From Viscum album (lineage: Eukaryota; Streptophyta; Magnoliopsida; Santalales; Viscaceae), in the NCBI GenBank assembly GCA_963277665.1, contig OY728128.1, positions 1,351,426,356 through 1,351,490,355 on the forward strand: a stretch of DNA of 64,000 bases, written 5' to 3'. Made by a program: the position numbers and the translations under genes. The notes below the pieces were generated by a model. The model had not been told where the DNA came from. It saw only the letters and a program-made list of their open reading frames with translations, and ran no database searches. Every line of letters starts with the position of its first letter. Within the stretch, counting starts at the first letter, position 1. Below are positions 50,965 to 63,544 of this stretch, piece by piece.

Positions 50965-51704
50965 TACTCCCCACCTTAAATAAATTGTATCCTCTCAATT
51001 TAAACTCTATATTGGTAATATATTTTATGATATTTCATATATTAAAATCCCATATTGTGAGAAGGGTTCCTAAAACATCCTCTATAAAAGAGAGAATGGG
51101 AAGTAAAAAGGTCACGTGAACTAACATAAAAATAGATCTCAAAATTGGAGAACATTAGTGGAAAGTGAGCATACATTTATAGAGAAAAAGATTAAATATT
51201 TATAGGGATTGATTGAGGAAGTCAATCAAAAACAAGTTAATGATCAATGGAATTTTGCGAGTCTCAAATCCATAAATCCTCAATGATTTAAATGTCCATC
51301 AGTTCAACAAAAATGAAAGTATTAAGATAAATTTTCTTTTTGATCACTTTTCAAATATTGAGGAATTATTTTATTGAACAAGAATATAAGGAAATATAAT
51401 TACTTTGTAGGTATAAATTTCATATGAACAATCTCATATATTGGTTAATTCTTCAATAAAATTCTCATTAATCTCTTACTCCATGAAATGGATAACCTAG
51501 AATAAACCCCATTATTAAAACACTAAAATATTATTTTAACGGATAGTAATAACCATAAAAGAAGTCATTATATTTGTCTATAACTATTTTTTGAAACAAA
51601 TATTGTTAATAAAGTAATCTATAAACCTAAAAATGACACTATTGGTTCATCATTAAAATTTATTCATCATTGTTTTAACTAAAAACAACTACACATCAAC
51701 CAAG

Positions 51705-51822
51705 ACATCAGGTAGGTCAGTGGTTGGTGTTAAACCCATATCATCAATAGGTCATGGATTCAAGTCCCACATCCTTTCTAGATTTTACGGGTTGTCACCC
51801 AATATACCTGACTCCCCTTTTT
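51705..51822 (+). ncRNA. tRNA-like Pol III module, antisense to element C
   Basis: Plus strand: A-box-like GGTCAGTGGTTGGTG (51715-51729), 27-nt gap, B-box-like GATTCAAGTCC (51757-51767, two changes from consensus), 50 nt, then T5 (51818-51822). The sequence past the T run, TCTGAAACTA, also matches that of the module in element A (TCTAAAACTA), as does the 5' flank (CTACACATCAACCA against CTACTAACCA). An earlier TTTT at about 51783 could stop Pol III sooner. It is about 0.74 kb from the 3' LTR, as in element A. Probably decayed. Confidence 0.5.
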
Positions 51823-52738
51823 CTGAAACTATATAATTTCCAAAATAACTTTGATGTACATCCTTGAAATTTAATCATTTAATATCCTTTTCTCTATATT
51901 TTTTCAATTTTTTTTTCAAAACCAGATAATATAATTTGACTATTATTATCATTTCCATAATGATAATAATACCACTAAAGGTTATCAATACCTTTAAACT
52001 AGTTTACATAAAATATAAGGGAATTATTCCTAAAATAAGGTTTCCACTAGAATATATATTTTCAATAAAATTTCCCAGAATTTCATTAATCTTGGTAAAC
52101 TCTCATTATATAAAATCTAAAAGAGATTTTTAGGAATTAGATCTTTGATCAAACTCAATCTCATAATCCCATGATAGTATCCACCACTCTTATGTTAATG
52201 GAGATGTATGTTCTTAAAAAAAATTCAACAATACTTAGATGTTTCATTATTCTTATTACTAATATAATATTCTTAAAAATACTTCTATATTTTATTTTAG
52301 GAATCCTAGTAAATACATCAATAATTTTATTTCAACATAATTAATTCTTTGGTATAAGGTTTAATACAGGTCAATCATTTTCATTATCTATTCAAATCCT
52401 TCACAATGGTTTGTAAATAAAATGTAAATTATCCCAATAATATCCATCATGAGTACCAATCTAGGTGCAAAATAAGGATACTTTTCATGTACTTGGTTAC
52501 ACTCATGGCAGAACTGATGCACCTTTTAAGAGTTGTTTCCCCTAGGTAAATATATTATATAATCACATTCACTTGTATTATGTAGATAAAGATGTATTTC
52601 TAGGAATACCCACATAATCTCTACCTTACCAAAATTATAGGATGTTCTTCTATAGTTGTTCTCAATGAGTACCTTAGGGTAATGTTCATTTACCTAGTAT
52701 TATCTAAATCTATTTCCCATGGTTTCTACTAAACTTTA

Positions 52739-52750
52739 TCTCATACCAAC
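52739..52750 (-). other. Primer-binding site of element C
   Basis: Minus strand TTGGTATGAGA beside the right LTR, two mismatches from the tRNA-Met PBS, with the same two-base gap to the LTR as in element A. Confidence 0.6.
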
Positions 52751-55700
52751 AATAGTTACCCTACCTCCAAATCCCAAGGCTAATGTTTTTTACTATTACA
52801 TCAGTATGATTATAAGGAATAAAACCCTAAAGGACTGATCAGTTTTGTATCCTTGATATACCAGATATATACATGAGTCTTTTATTAAAAATGAGTATAC
52901 TAATTAAATAAAAAATTCTTTTTCAAGGATAAATTTATTCTATATAGTATATCCTTTCATATCTTTCTTAGTATAGTTAATGGAATCATGGATGAAGAAA
53001 CATAATAAGTGTGAGCTTAGATGCTCAATCAGGGAAAATTATAGTGAAAGAAATAATGAATCAATGATAATAATCAATATGGGAAGGTAAATAAATTATA
53101 ACACATTCCATGTAATCAATAATTTAGAAGGAAGTGAGAAAATAACATGGCAATGCAAATAAGTGGAAACGCATACCATTTAATCAATGAAATGGGAATT
53201 AAATACATCCATATATAAAATCAAAGAAAAGATATCACGGATGATAATAAATGAACATAAATTAATTAAATTTCTAATTTTTGGATTCCCTGTTTCCTAG
53301 GTACATGGTACCTTTACCACAAAGATCTTTCATTAGACAGTTTAGCATGATACTATCAAGATTTTTCATAATAAAGTTTAAAACTACTATAATGTGGAAA
53401 CAAACTCAAAGGCTTTATCACTAACTAATTTCATCCCAAGAGACTACCGATTTATCAAGGGGATATCTATCACTAAGCCCCACCCTTGTAGTATCTATCT
53501 ATACCATTTCTCATATATTGAATAATCGATTTAATTAATTAACAATGTTCTTTATCAAATATCTGTATTGAATAAAGGATACAGATCTGTCAATATTTCC
53601 TAAAATAATAAAATAAATGTCAAAGTGAACAAAATATGTAAAAATGGTATATGGTTCAGACAATAATCATATACCTAAAAATGATATGGATATTTAGGGG
53701 AAATTCAATGTCCAATGTCATAGAAAATTGAATATTTTAGGTGCACTAAAAGTAAATAAAGAAGTGAATTTCAATAATATCATTATCCAAAACAATAATA
53801 AACCCATATATAGGTAGAATAAGGATTGTATCAATACAAAATACCTCAAGTGGAGAAACAATATTGTGTTTTTTTTGATAAACAAAAATACTAAAAAAAG
53901 ACCATTTAAAAACATTTCTGAAGAAAATATCTTTTTGTTTTTTTTAAATCACTATTATTTTTATTTTATAAATGGTGAAAATTAATTTGATAAATAATAT
54001 TGAAAAGGAAAAAAATAGTTTTATAAAACATGGTTTTTAGAAGAAAATTAATTCTCTGACTAAAGAGGGAAATGAAGTCGGGTTTTCTCAAAAACAATTT
54101 TTTAAACATTTTAAGTATGAAAGAGTAGAAAAATGTTACTATTAATTGATAAAGGTCATGAATAACCATTGGAGAATAAAATTAAAGTGTTTATTGAACA
54201 ATGATCCAATAATTTATTCTTATGAAAATTACAGTATAAACAATTCCAAACAAAATGAGATTTTGTAGTAAACCCTTGAAAAGGCCATAACATTGATGTG
54301 AGAATCAATAAATAAATAGATTATCTATGTTAAATGTAAATACACATAAAAAAGTGCAAATAAAAAAATATTTAGTGTAAATTGATTACAAACATAATAC
54401 TAGAATATTAACAACAATAACATAGTAATATAACCCAAAGAAAAGATATTGGGTTGGGGAATTATTTTCCACTTGGTAATGCTTAATTCAAATCCCATTT
54501 TCAGAAATAATTAAATTTGAATATAAAATTATCATGAATAATGAATTATTCATGAAATTATATGTCAAAGATTCATTATTTACACCATATATTAGTTTTT
54601 AGGTGCACATCAATAATGTATGTCTTAAAGAATGTAAACTAAGACAAAGTCCCTTACAACTTGGTAACTTTTGAATCATAAGACCTATGAAAGAGAGAAA
54701 TTAAAAAAAAACTTTAAATGAAAAGAATATAAAATAATTCAAAATATAATATAAGAAAACTAGAAGTAGATAAACCAAACAAAAATATGTAATTGGTGAA
54801 GATGGTGTATGCCTCACGAAAAGAAAAGCGAGACAAGAATCCCTTACCTTGCACTTCCATTCAGGTGAAAATCCTTTAGCTAACTATATAACAGTTTTAC
54901 AGATTTCACTAACTTATTCCATAACCATAATAATATTTATAATATCATATATTAAATTCGTATTATATCTTGTGACCCATTTGTTAACAATCATTCATTA
55001 TTTTCATCATTTTAGGTTTTAATTGCTCAGTCTCTCGATTAGGTTTTAACTTGTTATTTTTGTTCCTATTACTTAGATCATGATTTAATCATCTCTTAAA
55101 TGTGATAATTGATTTAAATATCAAATATATCCATTATATATTTATTTATAATAATTCATAATATTTTTATATTGGAAATAAAATTTACTGTTCATGGTGA
55201 CGGTAGGGTATACATATGCATGAACACTACTTTCATTTCTTTTCCGTATTAAAATAATGAATAAAAAATGATATATATGTATATTATAATTAAAATATCA
55301 TATAAATTTAATATATGGTACATAGTTTTATTAAAACCATCCTTTATACATTCCATGTATATAGTGAACGAGTCACATCATTTTGAAGAGGTGGTAGTCC
55401 ACATTTCATCAAACGATGTTATCATATTCACAAAATATAGAAAGAATGAAGGTATGTTTTGTATAAATATTAAAAATTCATAATGAAACAAGAAATATAC
55501 TATATATCATATATAAATAATTCGTTTATCATATTTAATAATAATGAGAGGTGGTAAATGGAAAATGAATAACATTGTTTTGCGAGGTAGTAGTTCAACA
55601 ACCACAAAAACGCTAAATTTGTTACCCATTAGATGTATGTGTGTGTAAGTTTACGTAGAAAACATATTGTAAAAACATATCAGTATATTTATGATACTTA

Positions 55701-57284
55701 GGTTATTATTTAATCATGGAATAATAATAATTTAATGGTTTGATAAATAAATAAAATGAAAGTGACCATTGAAGAATATTACCTCGTTTTTGGGCAACTC
55801 ATATTGGTTTATACCAAAAGGCTTCTTTAGTTTGATTTATAACTAAGGTGAGGATTATAGGATTAGGTTAGTGATTTTGGGAGGTTATTTTATCAGATTT
55901 TGGTGTCAATAAGTGTGAGGGTGAGTGAATTTTTATAATTGAGGAGTGGCATTCTTGTAAATTTTTTAAAAGGGAATTTCACTGATGTTTTATCTATGAA
56001 AAGTGAATACGATAATGTTAAAAATAATACAAAAGGTATTATAAGGTCTTAATATGGCCATAAAATGGAATTTTTACAAGTTTCTAGGTAATCTTGGGCC
56101 TTAATTTTATTATTTAGTTCTTTGTTAAGCTATTTTTTCTCTTAATCGCGATAATTAATTTTAATTACTTTCACTAATTTTTTGTTAAAAAAATTATTTG
56201 ACCATATTAGAAATTATAAATTATTATGATTAAAAATTTTTATTCATTTTTTCTAATTTATAATCATATAATTTTCAAAAAATAATTTAAATTTAATCCT
56301 ATAGATGGGATGACAAAGTGGGTTTTTAAAGTAAAATGTCCAGAAGTTTTCTATGTTTTTATATTCAATTTGAACATGAAATTGATTCCAATGAAATAAA
56401 TTGGATTAATTTATTTATATTGGATCTAAAGAATCTTTTAAACAAATATAGAATAAAATTAAACTTTATAAATAAATTAGATGAAAAAGCATTTTTGAAT
56501 TAAAATTATGTATTTATCAATATTCATTAAATAAATGAAACTTCCTAGAAAAATGAAAAAAATTAACCCTAACATAATTTTTATGTCATCATTTAAAAAT
56601 TAAATTTTATTTTTTCATAATAAATTTATAAGAGTTTTGAAAATTGGATTTAAAATTGGTTGACCATTAAAAGGCGGCAAAATTGCCTTTTTAGAAAAAT
56701 ACAATTTTTAAGCATAAATAGTAAGTTTTTCTTATCTTATGTTTATCAAAACTATTTTATGAATATAAAAAATATTTTATTGAATATTTAATATATATAT
56801 ATATATATATTCATTAATATCATTCAATAATATTAATTAACTCAATTTATTAGAATAAAACAACTTCGTAAGCATACAAGAATTTCTTTTATTTTTAATT
56901 GGTTCTTATATTAAATTCTAATCAATTTGTAACTAATAAATTTACCCATATATTTTAATAATTTAGTCAATAAATTTAATAAATAATAATTTAATGTCTA
57001 AGTTAAGTATTATTATATTAAACAATAATATTTTGATAATATATTGTTGTTCTATAACACTCGGTCTTGCATGTAACACAAGACATTGAAGAAACTCATT
57101 GTTGCATGTAATGAAGGATAAATCAGTGTTTCGTGAATTAAAATATATAGAATATATTAAATTTATTTAAAATAGTAAATATATTGTAGTGTCTCAGATA
57201 TTATATTCCCTTTTGTGATTTTTGTTGCGTTTCATACACACTATCGAAAATAATGTTCTTAATTTAGAATTTCGGGGAATTAAA
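52751..57284 (-). repeat. 5' LTR of element C
   Basis: Collinear with the left LTR. The start on the minus strand is blurred (near TTTAATTCCCCGAAATTCT). Contains a (TA)n run at about 56785-56809 matching that of the other LTR. No gene; short open frames at 53718-54169 and 55268-55483 are unsupported. Confidence 0.8.
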
Positions 57285-57960
57285 AAATTTATCCTAAATA
57301 TATTACTGGTCTAGGTTAACAACCTAGGAAAAGAATACTTGTTAAAAACACTTTTTTCCCTAAGTCTATGTTAAGAAATAAAACTACTATTTATTTTTCA
57401 AGTGTACCTAATAAATTTTTTATTTCAAATAGTTTACAATCTACTTACTAGAAACCTATCAGGAAAATATGGGTTCCTAAAGCCCTAATTACTAAAATAT
57501 CTAGACACAAGAAAATTTGGGTAACAAAATCATTCTTGGTAAAAAAAATTTTTATAGGAATTATTCTTGAAGAGATATTTTATAAATCTACGGCACTTGG
57601 ACATTTGTTCTTCTAGACATATCATAAGAGATTACTTGATATTTAAGAACCTGATAAAGGTTGATGGTTGTTATGTCACCTTTGGTGACAATGCTAATGG
57701 AAAGATCATAAACCTTATCCAAATTGGAAACAATAACTTAATTTAAATTTATAAATTAATTTTTCTTGATGGTTTAAAATATAATCTCCTAAGAATTTCC
57801 AAATTATGTGATGGTAGTTTTCATGTAAAATTTGAAAAAAAATGCTTGTAATGTTTTTAATTCTAAAAATGTTTTAGTTGCTATTATTTTGATAAATTAT
57901 AATTTGTATGTTGTTAATATTTATTATTTAATTTATCTAAATGTTTCATGATTATATTCC
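57285..57960 (+). pseudogene. Copia gag end and protease remnant
   Basis: Resumes copia coding with GLG-stop-QPRKR, KNTFFPKS and PIRKIWVPKALITK. The protease core follows near 57590 (WHLDICSSRHIIRD), then GCYVTFGDNANGKIINLIQIG. Relative to the family WxLDSGCSxHM motif, the catalytic DSG is DIC, so it is inactive besides being frameshifted. Confidence 0.75.
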
Positions 57961-59060
57961 CTTTATAAAGAATCTTGGAATTGAAATATGAGACTAGACC
58001 ACTCTAATGTTAACTCACTTATAAAGTTTACTTGGAAAGGGTCAGTCAATGATATACCCAAACATGAATTCCCAAATGAAAAAGTCTATGACCCCTATAA
58101 AAAAGGGAAACCATATAATATTTATTATAAATTAATGAAACAAGTTTAAACTTCTCAATCTCTCATGTTAGTTCACATGGACCTTTTTGGACAATCTATA
58201 TTTTCTAGTTTAAATGGGAAGCACAATGTCTATGTAATTATAGATGAAAATAATAGGCATAATTTGGTATTATTTTTAGCTCAAAAAGTGAAGATTTTTT
58301 TATTTTACCATGTATGATAAATCTATAGAAAACATAAGTGGACATAGAATTAATACCTTAAAGAGTAACTATGGCTGTGAGTTTGAAAACCAAGACTTTG
58401 AATCCTCTCACTCACAAAATATATATAGTCATAACTTCTCTTCTTTTAGGACTCCTCACAAGAATAGAGTTGTATAAATGTAAAAAAAGCCCTTCCTGTG
58501 GTATCCCAGAGAATACTTAATGAATACAACTTACCTATCTACTTTTGGGAATAGGTTGTGAATACAACAAGATATATATTTAATAGATTTTTAAATAGAC
58601 CTATCTTTGAGAAAACCACTTATTAACTTTGGAGTAATAGGAAGTGTAAAGATAATTACTTAAGAGTTTTTTGTTTCAAATTCATTATTCTTAACACTAA
58701 GGATAATGTTGAAAAGTTTCCCCCCAAAAGAAATGATTTAATTTTCCTTGATTATTATACTTCGAGTAAATCCAATAGAGTTTTTAACAAAATAACCAAT
58801 AATATATAAGAGTATATTCATATAAATTTTGATGAGACATATCCACCTAAACCTAAAACCATTTTTAAAAACCTTTAAGATGATTTATCCAATTTTAACA
58901 TAAATTTCAAACCATCTTATTCCTATCTAAAGTAAACAGAAAATCATCCAGTTATGAGGAGCATAAAGTGCCTAAACCTCATCCTCTAAAAGACCCTAAG
59001 GTGACTATTACTTATTTTTTAGAACTTTTAAGACTATTAAATTCAATCCTTATGATGATT
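57961..59060 (+). pseudogene. Copia integrase remnant
   Basis: The GAG-pre-integrase/zinc region (WNMRLDHSNVNSLIKF, near 57975) is followed by HMDLFGQSIFSSLNGKHNVYVIIDENNRH (first catalytic Asp, near 58180), TLKSNYGCEFENQDFE (second Asp region changed to Asn; near 58350), HNFSSFRTPHKNRVV, and YFWE-stop-VVNTTRYIFNR. The C-terminal part includes RVFCFKFIILNTKDN and TSSKSNRVFNK. The order is normal for copia. Confidence 0.85.
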
Positions 59061-60610
59061 TCCTTTGAGACTAAGATAGAGGTACAAAAACTAGATCAAC
59101 TATAATAAACTAGGTTGAACACTAAGCATTCCTATCACATCTTGAACCTAATAACATCAATGATGTAGTTAATGATAAATTCTAGGGAATGGCTATGAAA
59201 GAATAACATAATAAATTTGAAACAAATAATGTTTTGGAACTTGTTTATAGACCCAAAGACACCATGACTATATGAACTAAATGGGTGTTTAGAAACAACG
59301 TTGATTAATGAGGCACAATTTGAAGGAATAAGGCTAGACTTGTTGCACAAGGGTATAGTCAAGAAGATGGTATAGACTATAAAAACACATTAACAACTAT
59401 ATCCAGACTTGAATCCATTATATTTTTGTTTTTCTATAAATCACATCTATATTTAAATCTATTTCAAAAGAATGTTAAAAGTTCATTATTGAATGGGTAT
59501 ATAGTTGAGGATGTTTTTTTGAACAAACCCCTGGGATTAAAAATCCTTATTTTCCAAATCATGTTTTAAATTAACAAAATATTTATATGTTTTAAAACAA
59601 GATCCTAGATCTTGGTATGATAGGCTCATCTATTTTCCTATTTAAAAAATATTTTCAAAAGGTATAGCTGAACCTAACCTATTTATAAAAAAATTCAAAA
59701 GATATTTTAGTTGTTCAAATTTATGTAGATAATATAATTTTTGGATATTTTAAAAAATCTCTTTGTAATAACGTTTCAAAATTTATGAAAAATGATTCTG
59801 AAATGAGCTTAATAGTTGAACAAAAATTCTTTATTGGTTTTGAAATTTTTCAACATAAATAAGGAATTATTTTAAATCAATGTAAATAAACTAAATACAT
59901 TTTAAAACATTTCAGTTTGGATAACACAAAGTGTATTGATACTCCTATGAGTACCACCTATATCTTGGATCTTGATGAATCTTGTAAATAAGTGGATCAA
60001 ACCAGTTATAGAGGTATGATTTTAATTCTTATATACTTAATTTCTATCCAAACTGACATTATTTTTAGTGTGTGTATGTTTATTCACTTTCAAGAAATCC
60101 CAAAAGAGTCACAATTACTTTTTTGTAAAAAAATATTTTCAAATACCTCAACCATACTACCAATTTAGGATTTTTATACCATGGAGGACAATAATTTGAC
60201 CAATTTAGTTATTCAAATATTTATTTTTTTGGTTCTAAGTTATATAGAATAATAACCTCTGGAATAAGTCATCTTTTTTGCAAGTCTCTAGTTTCTTGGT
60301 GTAGTAATTGTTTTGTTGCACTACCTACTTCTATTTTTGAATACATAGATTTAGGTGGCTAGTGTGATCACATTTTTTTGGTTAAAAAAACATTACTAGA
60401 CTATATATATAAATTCATACATTTACCTATAATTTGTGACAATTAAAATGTTATAAATATTTCCAAGAACCCCATATATCACTCTATAAAAAAATATATT
60501 GATGCATGACATCACTTTTTGAGATATAATTTCCAAAATAGTGATATAACTCTTGAATACATTGGTACTTAAAAAATTGTGGATATTTTTACCAAGACTT
60601 TTAAGTAAAA
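59061..60610 (+). pseudogene. Copia reverse transcriptase and RNase H remnant
   Basis: RT pieces in order: NNVLELVYRPKDTMTI, TKWVFRNNVD, RNKARLVAQGYSQEDGIDYKN, KSSLLNGYIVEDVF, LKQDPRSWYDRL, and IYVDNIIFG, in which the catalytic YVDD is YVDN. RNase H pieces follow near 60190-60500, including PTSIFEYIDLGG. Many stops and frameshifts. Confidence 0.85.
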
Positions 60611-61150
60611 TATAATGAAATAAATAAAAAATTAATTAGGCATGATTAATTTTGGTTATGTTTAATTTTATGGAACCCACCATTGGATTTTTAACCCACC
60701 GTTGAGTTTTACCCACCTTTGAGTTTTACCCACTGTTGAATTTTCCCACCATTGAGTTTTACTAATCATTGAGTTTTACCCCCCATTAGGTTTTAACCAC
60801 TATTGAGTTTTACCCACCATTGGGTTTTACCAACCATTTAATATTAATCACCTTTGTGTTATACCAACCATTGAGTTTTACCTACCATTGGAAATAATCT
60901 ATCATCTTCAATTTACCACTGTTTTTTTAAGAAGGCATTGCTAATTTATATTTATGAGTTATTAATTTATTTAATTTTTAATTAAATTCAATTTTAATTT
61001 TAATTTTAATTTTATGAGTAAATAAATCCCTAAATCCTTAAATGATATAATTATTCATTTTTCTAATTCCAATGCACACTCCCTCACTCATTTTCTCTCG
61101 AGATTTGTTTTGAATCATTCTCTCTCAACTGTCAACCTCTCTTCACCATT
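60611..61150. repeat. Minisatellite after copia pol and flanking AT-rich sequence
   Basis: At 60673-60900 about twelve copies of an 18- to 20-bp unit, consensus TTGAGTTTTACCCACCA, are arrayed in tandem with substitutions and small indels. After that, AT-rich sequence to 61060 and a CT-rich stretch (61075-61145). Confidence 0.8.
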
Positions 61151-63252
61151 TCATTAATCTTCCAATATTATCACCATGATTAGAGTAAAGAAATCCTATG
61201 ATTCTTCTCTAGATTATTCAGGTCTTTCAAATAAGTGGAATGGATATTCGAACCATTCAGTTGTTGTTAAGACATTGAACCTTGAGCTTACTATGTTTAC
61301 AGTGGTACCTGAAAAATAAGTTTACGATGTATGGTTAATGTTAATAAAGTATTTGGTGATCAACGTTCTTCAAGACCTGGGATGGATATAATTGGTTTCT
61401 TCTAACAAAATTCTCTTCTATACTAGGTTATTATACCTGTTCTCTCAATTTGTCAAGTTCAATTCTAAGGAAAATAAAGACTGGGTTAAAAGAAAAATCA
61501 ATTTTTAAAATGTTGTACTCTCTCTCGGATAGTGGGAAAGTTATTTGATTATTCCTAATGAAGGATCTAGAAACATCTATCTAGGAACTATTCCATGTGA
61601 CAATCATAGTGCGCCTTCAACTAAGGTGAAGAATGTTTTTTGAGTAGTTGGTTTTTGAAACTTATATTGAGGATAATATGGAGGTAAAGAATACCATTGT
61701 TGAGGATGCACTTGTTGATCGCAAAGATGATGTGTAGATATTTTGTTGTCCATTGATGTTGTACATATCATTTTTGAGTCTACATTTTATGAAAATTTTG
61801 TTGATAAATCTCATAGTAAGTAATATGTTAGTTAAACCGACCAAATGTTTTAGTAATGGGATAATTTTCCTTGTTATGCTAGACTTGGCCTGGAATACTC
61901 TATTTTAGGAGAGGATGACAGTCCACCAAATCATGGTCGACCTAGAATTTTAGAAATGACGGATCATAAGGGATTATTTGTACATTTTATAGATAGTAAT
62001 GGGGAGTTTCATAGGGTTTCTTATAATGTTCCTTACAAATCAGAGCCTGTAGATGAACCAACCATTGAGAGAGTTGATGCATCCTTACTTTCCCCTTTTG
62101 TTACACCAATGCTAGTGGATGTTGTCACCAAAGCTGACTTAGAATCATTTGGATATATGATTCTCAATTAATTTCGTTTTTGTTTAAAGATAAACCTCCC
62201 TTTATTAAGAATCATAGTGATAAATATACAAGACATTTGTTAGGTAATTTGATTTAGCCCATCCAGCCTAAAATTATACCTCACATTCGAGAGGTGGATG
62301 TAGAAAACTGGATGTTAGAAAATGAGAAAGAATGTTTGAGATGTAAATTAGATTATATTAGGTCTTAATTTGTAGATTCCATGGATGATTTTCTAGAGAG
62401 GATATATAATCTTTCTTACATGGATTATTCAAAAAGTTCTCCACCTCTACCTTTTGAGGTTGAGGTGATCATGTTAGTAGTATGAGAATAACTTCATGCT
62501 ACTTTAGGTGATGTACCAGACATTACCTAAGAAATTTTTGATTAAAATATTTCATAACAGTGATCATGTCAATATGATAGTTAGAGAATATATGAAAAAT
62601 TATAGAGATACTATCACATAGTCTATAATGTATTATCTGTCTTAGATTTATACTAATCATGAGATCAACACTCACTTTAAATTCCTGACTGATAACCTAA
62701 GGATGCCAACAGCTACTCAGGCTTTAAAAGAGAAAGATAATTAGTTGAAGGTCACGACCCAAGTGCTCAAGTTATTTTTAGAAGAGAAAACGTATTTATT
62801 TAGTGCTATGAAAAAATGAGGAAACATTATCATGGAATTCATAAATCTCCTAACTTCATGTTTTTGGAATAGTAGTGGTGAATCAAGATTCCATTCCAGT
62901 TACAACTTATATCACCCCTCCAGCTTATTCTCCAATTTTTTCTAAACTTGGTATCACCAGAGATCCAATTTCACCCTTGCATGCTCATTTCCATCCCATC
63001 AGTCTGACTCCCATTGAATCAGTACAGTATCTAAGGAATATCATTATCAGTGAGACTTCTTATCTTCCTTCCATTCTTATAGTCATTCCCATAATTACCT
63101 CAAGTTCAAATATTGGCCCTTTATCTTATAATAAATTTAAGGTAATGTATCCTCTTGATCTTTGTTCCCATCCTAAAAGGTGTAGATATTATCCTCTTTT
63201 TTTCATTAATGGGGATGTTTCTTGTGGCCTTTTTGTTGTATTTTTTTTCTGA
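61150..63252 (+). pseudogene. Copia 3' extra coding region (function unknown)
   Basis: Between pol and the 3' LTR, open stretches remain: from ATG 61177 (MIRVKKSYDSSLDYSG..., 47 codons), 61956-62171 (71 codons, DHKGLFVHFIDSNGEFHRVSYN) and 62875-63252 (125 codons, rich in Pro and Ser, ending in a hydrophobic run). Near 61420 ILFYTRLLYLFSQFVKFNSK resembles the extra domain seen in plant transposon proteins of this position. SIRE-type elements often carry an additional frame here, sometimes called env-like, but I see no feature that proves an envelope role. Confidence 0.5.
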
Positions 63253-63324
63253 ACTTAATGGAAATTATCTTGTTATTCGTGTTCTCATCCATTGTATTTA
63301 AGTTTTTATTTTCACTTTTTGATA

Positions 63325-63345
63325 ATCAAAAAAGGGGGAGAAGGC
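63325..63345 (+). other. Internal purine tract of the copia element
   Basis: GATAATCAAAAAAGGGGGAG at about 63321-63340 resembles the purine tract normally found at the 3' LTR of SIRE-like elements, but lies about 200 bp before the LTR. A second, shorter version is at 63521-63535. Confidence 0.5.
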
Positions 63346-63520
63346 TTTGGAATTTATTATATATTATCATTCCATTGATACTATTTGAATATTCCTTTAC
63401 CTATTGATTTTTTCCTTGATACCATCTTTTCTTTGATACTATTCAGTCTCTAATTTCATTTGAAACCTAGTGTATCTTATTTATGATTGATTTCATGGTT
63501 TATAAAATTCCATGATTTTT

Positions 63521-63544
63521 GATCAGCAAAAAGGGTAATATTAT
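63521..63544 (+). other. Polypurine tract next to the copia 3' LTR
   Basis: GATCAGCAAAAAGGGTAAT ends about nine bases before the TGTAACC start of the 3' LTR. It is weaker than the tract 200 bp upstream. Confidence 0.5.

Larger units (their letters stand above)
50965..52750 (-). other. Element C internal region
   Basis: Minus-strand purine tract AAGGTGGGGAG (50967-50977) next to the left LTR, then stops in all frames. The apparent plus-strand frame at 50889-51119 crosses the LTR edge and is spurious. The only recognisable structure is the tRNA-like module at 51715-51822. Confidence 0.65.
46393..57284 (-). mobile_element. Element C: non-autonomous gypsy (LARD-like) element, minus strand, inside copia gag
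   Basis: Two LTRs of about 4.5 kb (46393-50964 and 52751-57284) flank a 1.8-kb interior. On the minus strand a PBS (TTGGTATGAGAT) touches the right LTR and a purine tract touches the left one, so the element reads right to left. No pol or gag can be read in the interior. LTRs are clearly more diverged than those of element A. The outer left end is uncertain by about 10 bp and the 5-bp target duplication could not be defined. Confidence 0.8.

Noticed and set aside
50889..51119. 76-codon frame at the inner edge of the element C LTR
   Set aside because: It crosses the LTR boundary and purine tract on the opposite strand to the element; spurious.
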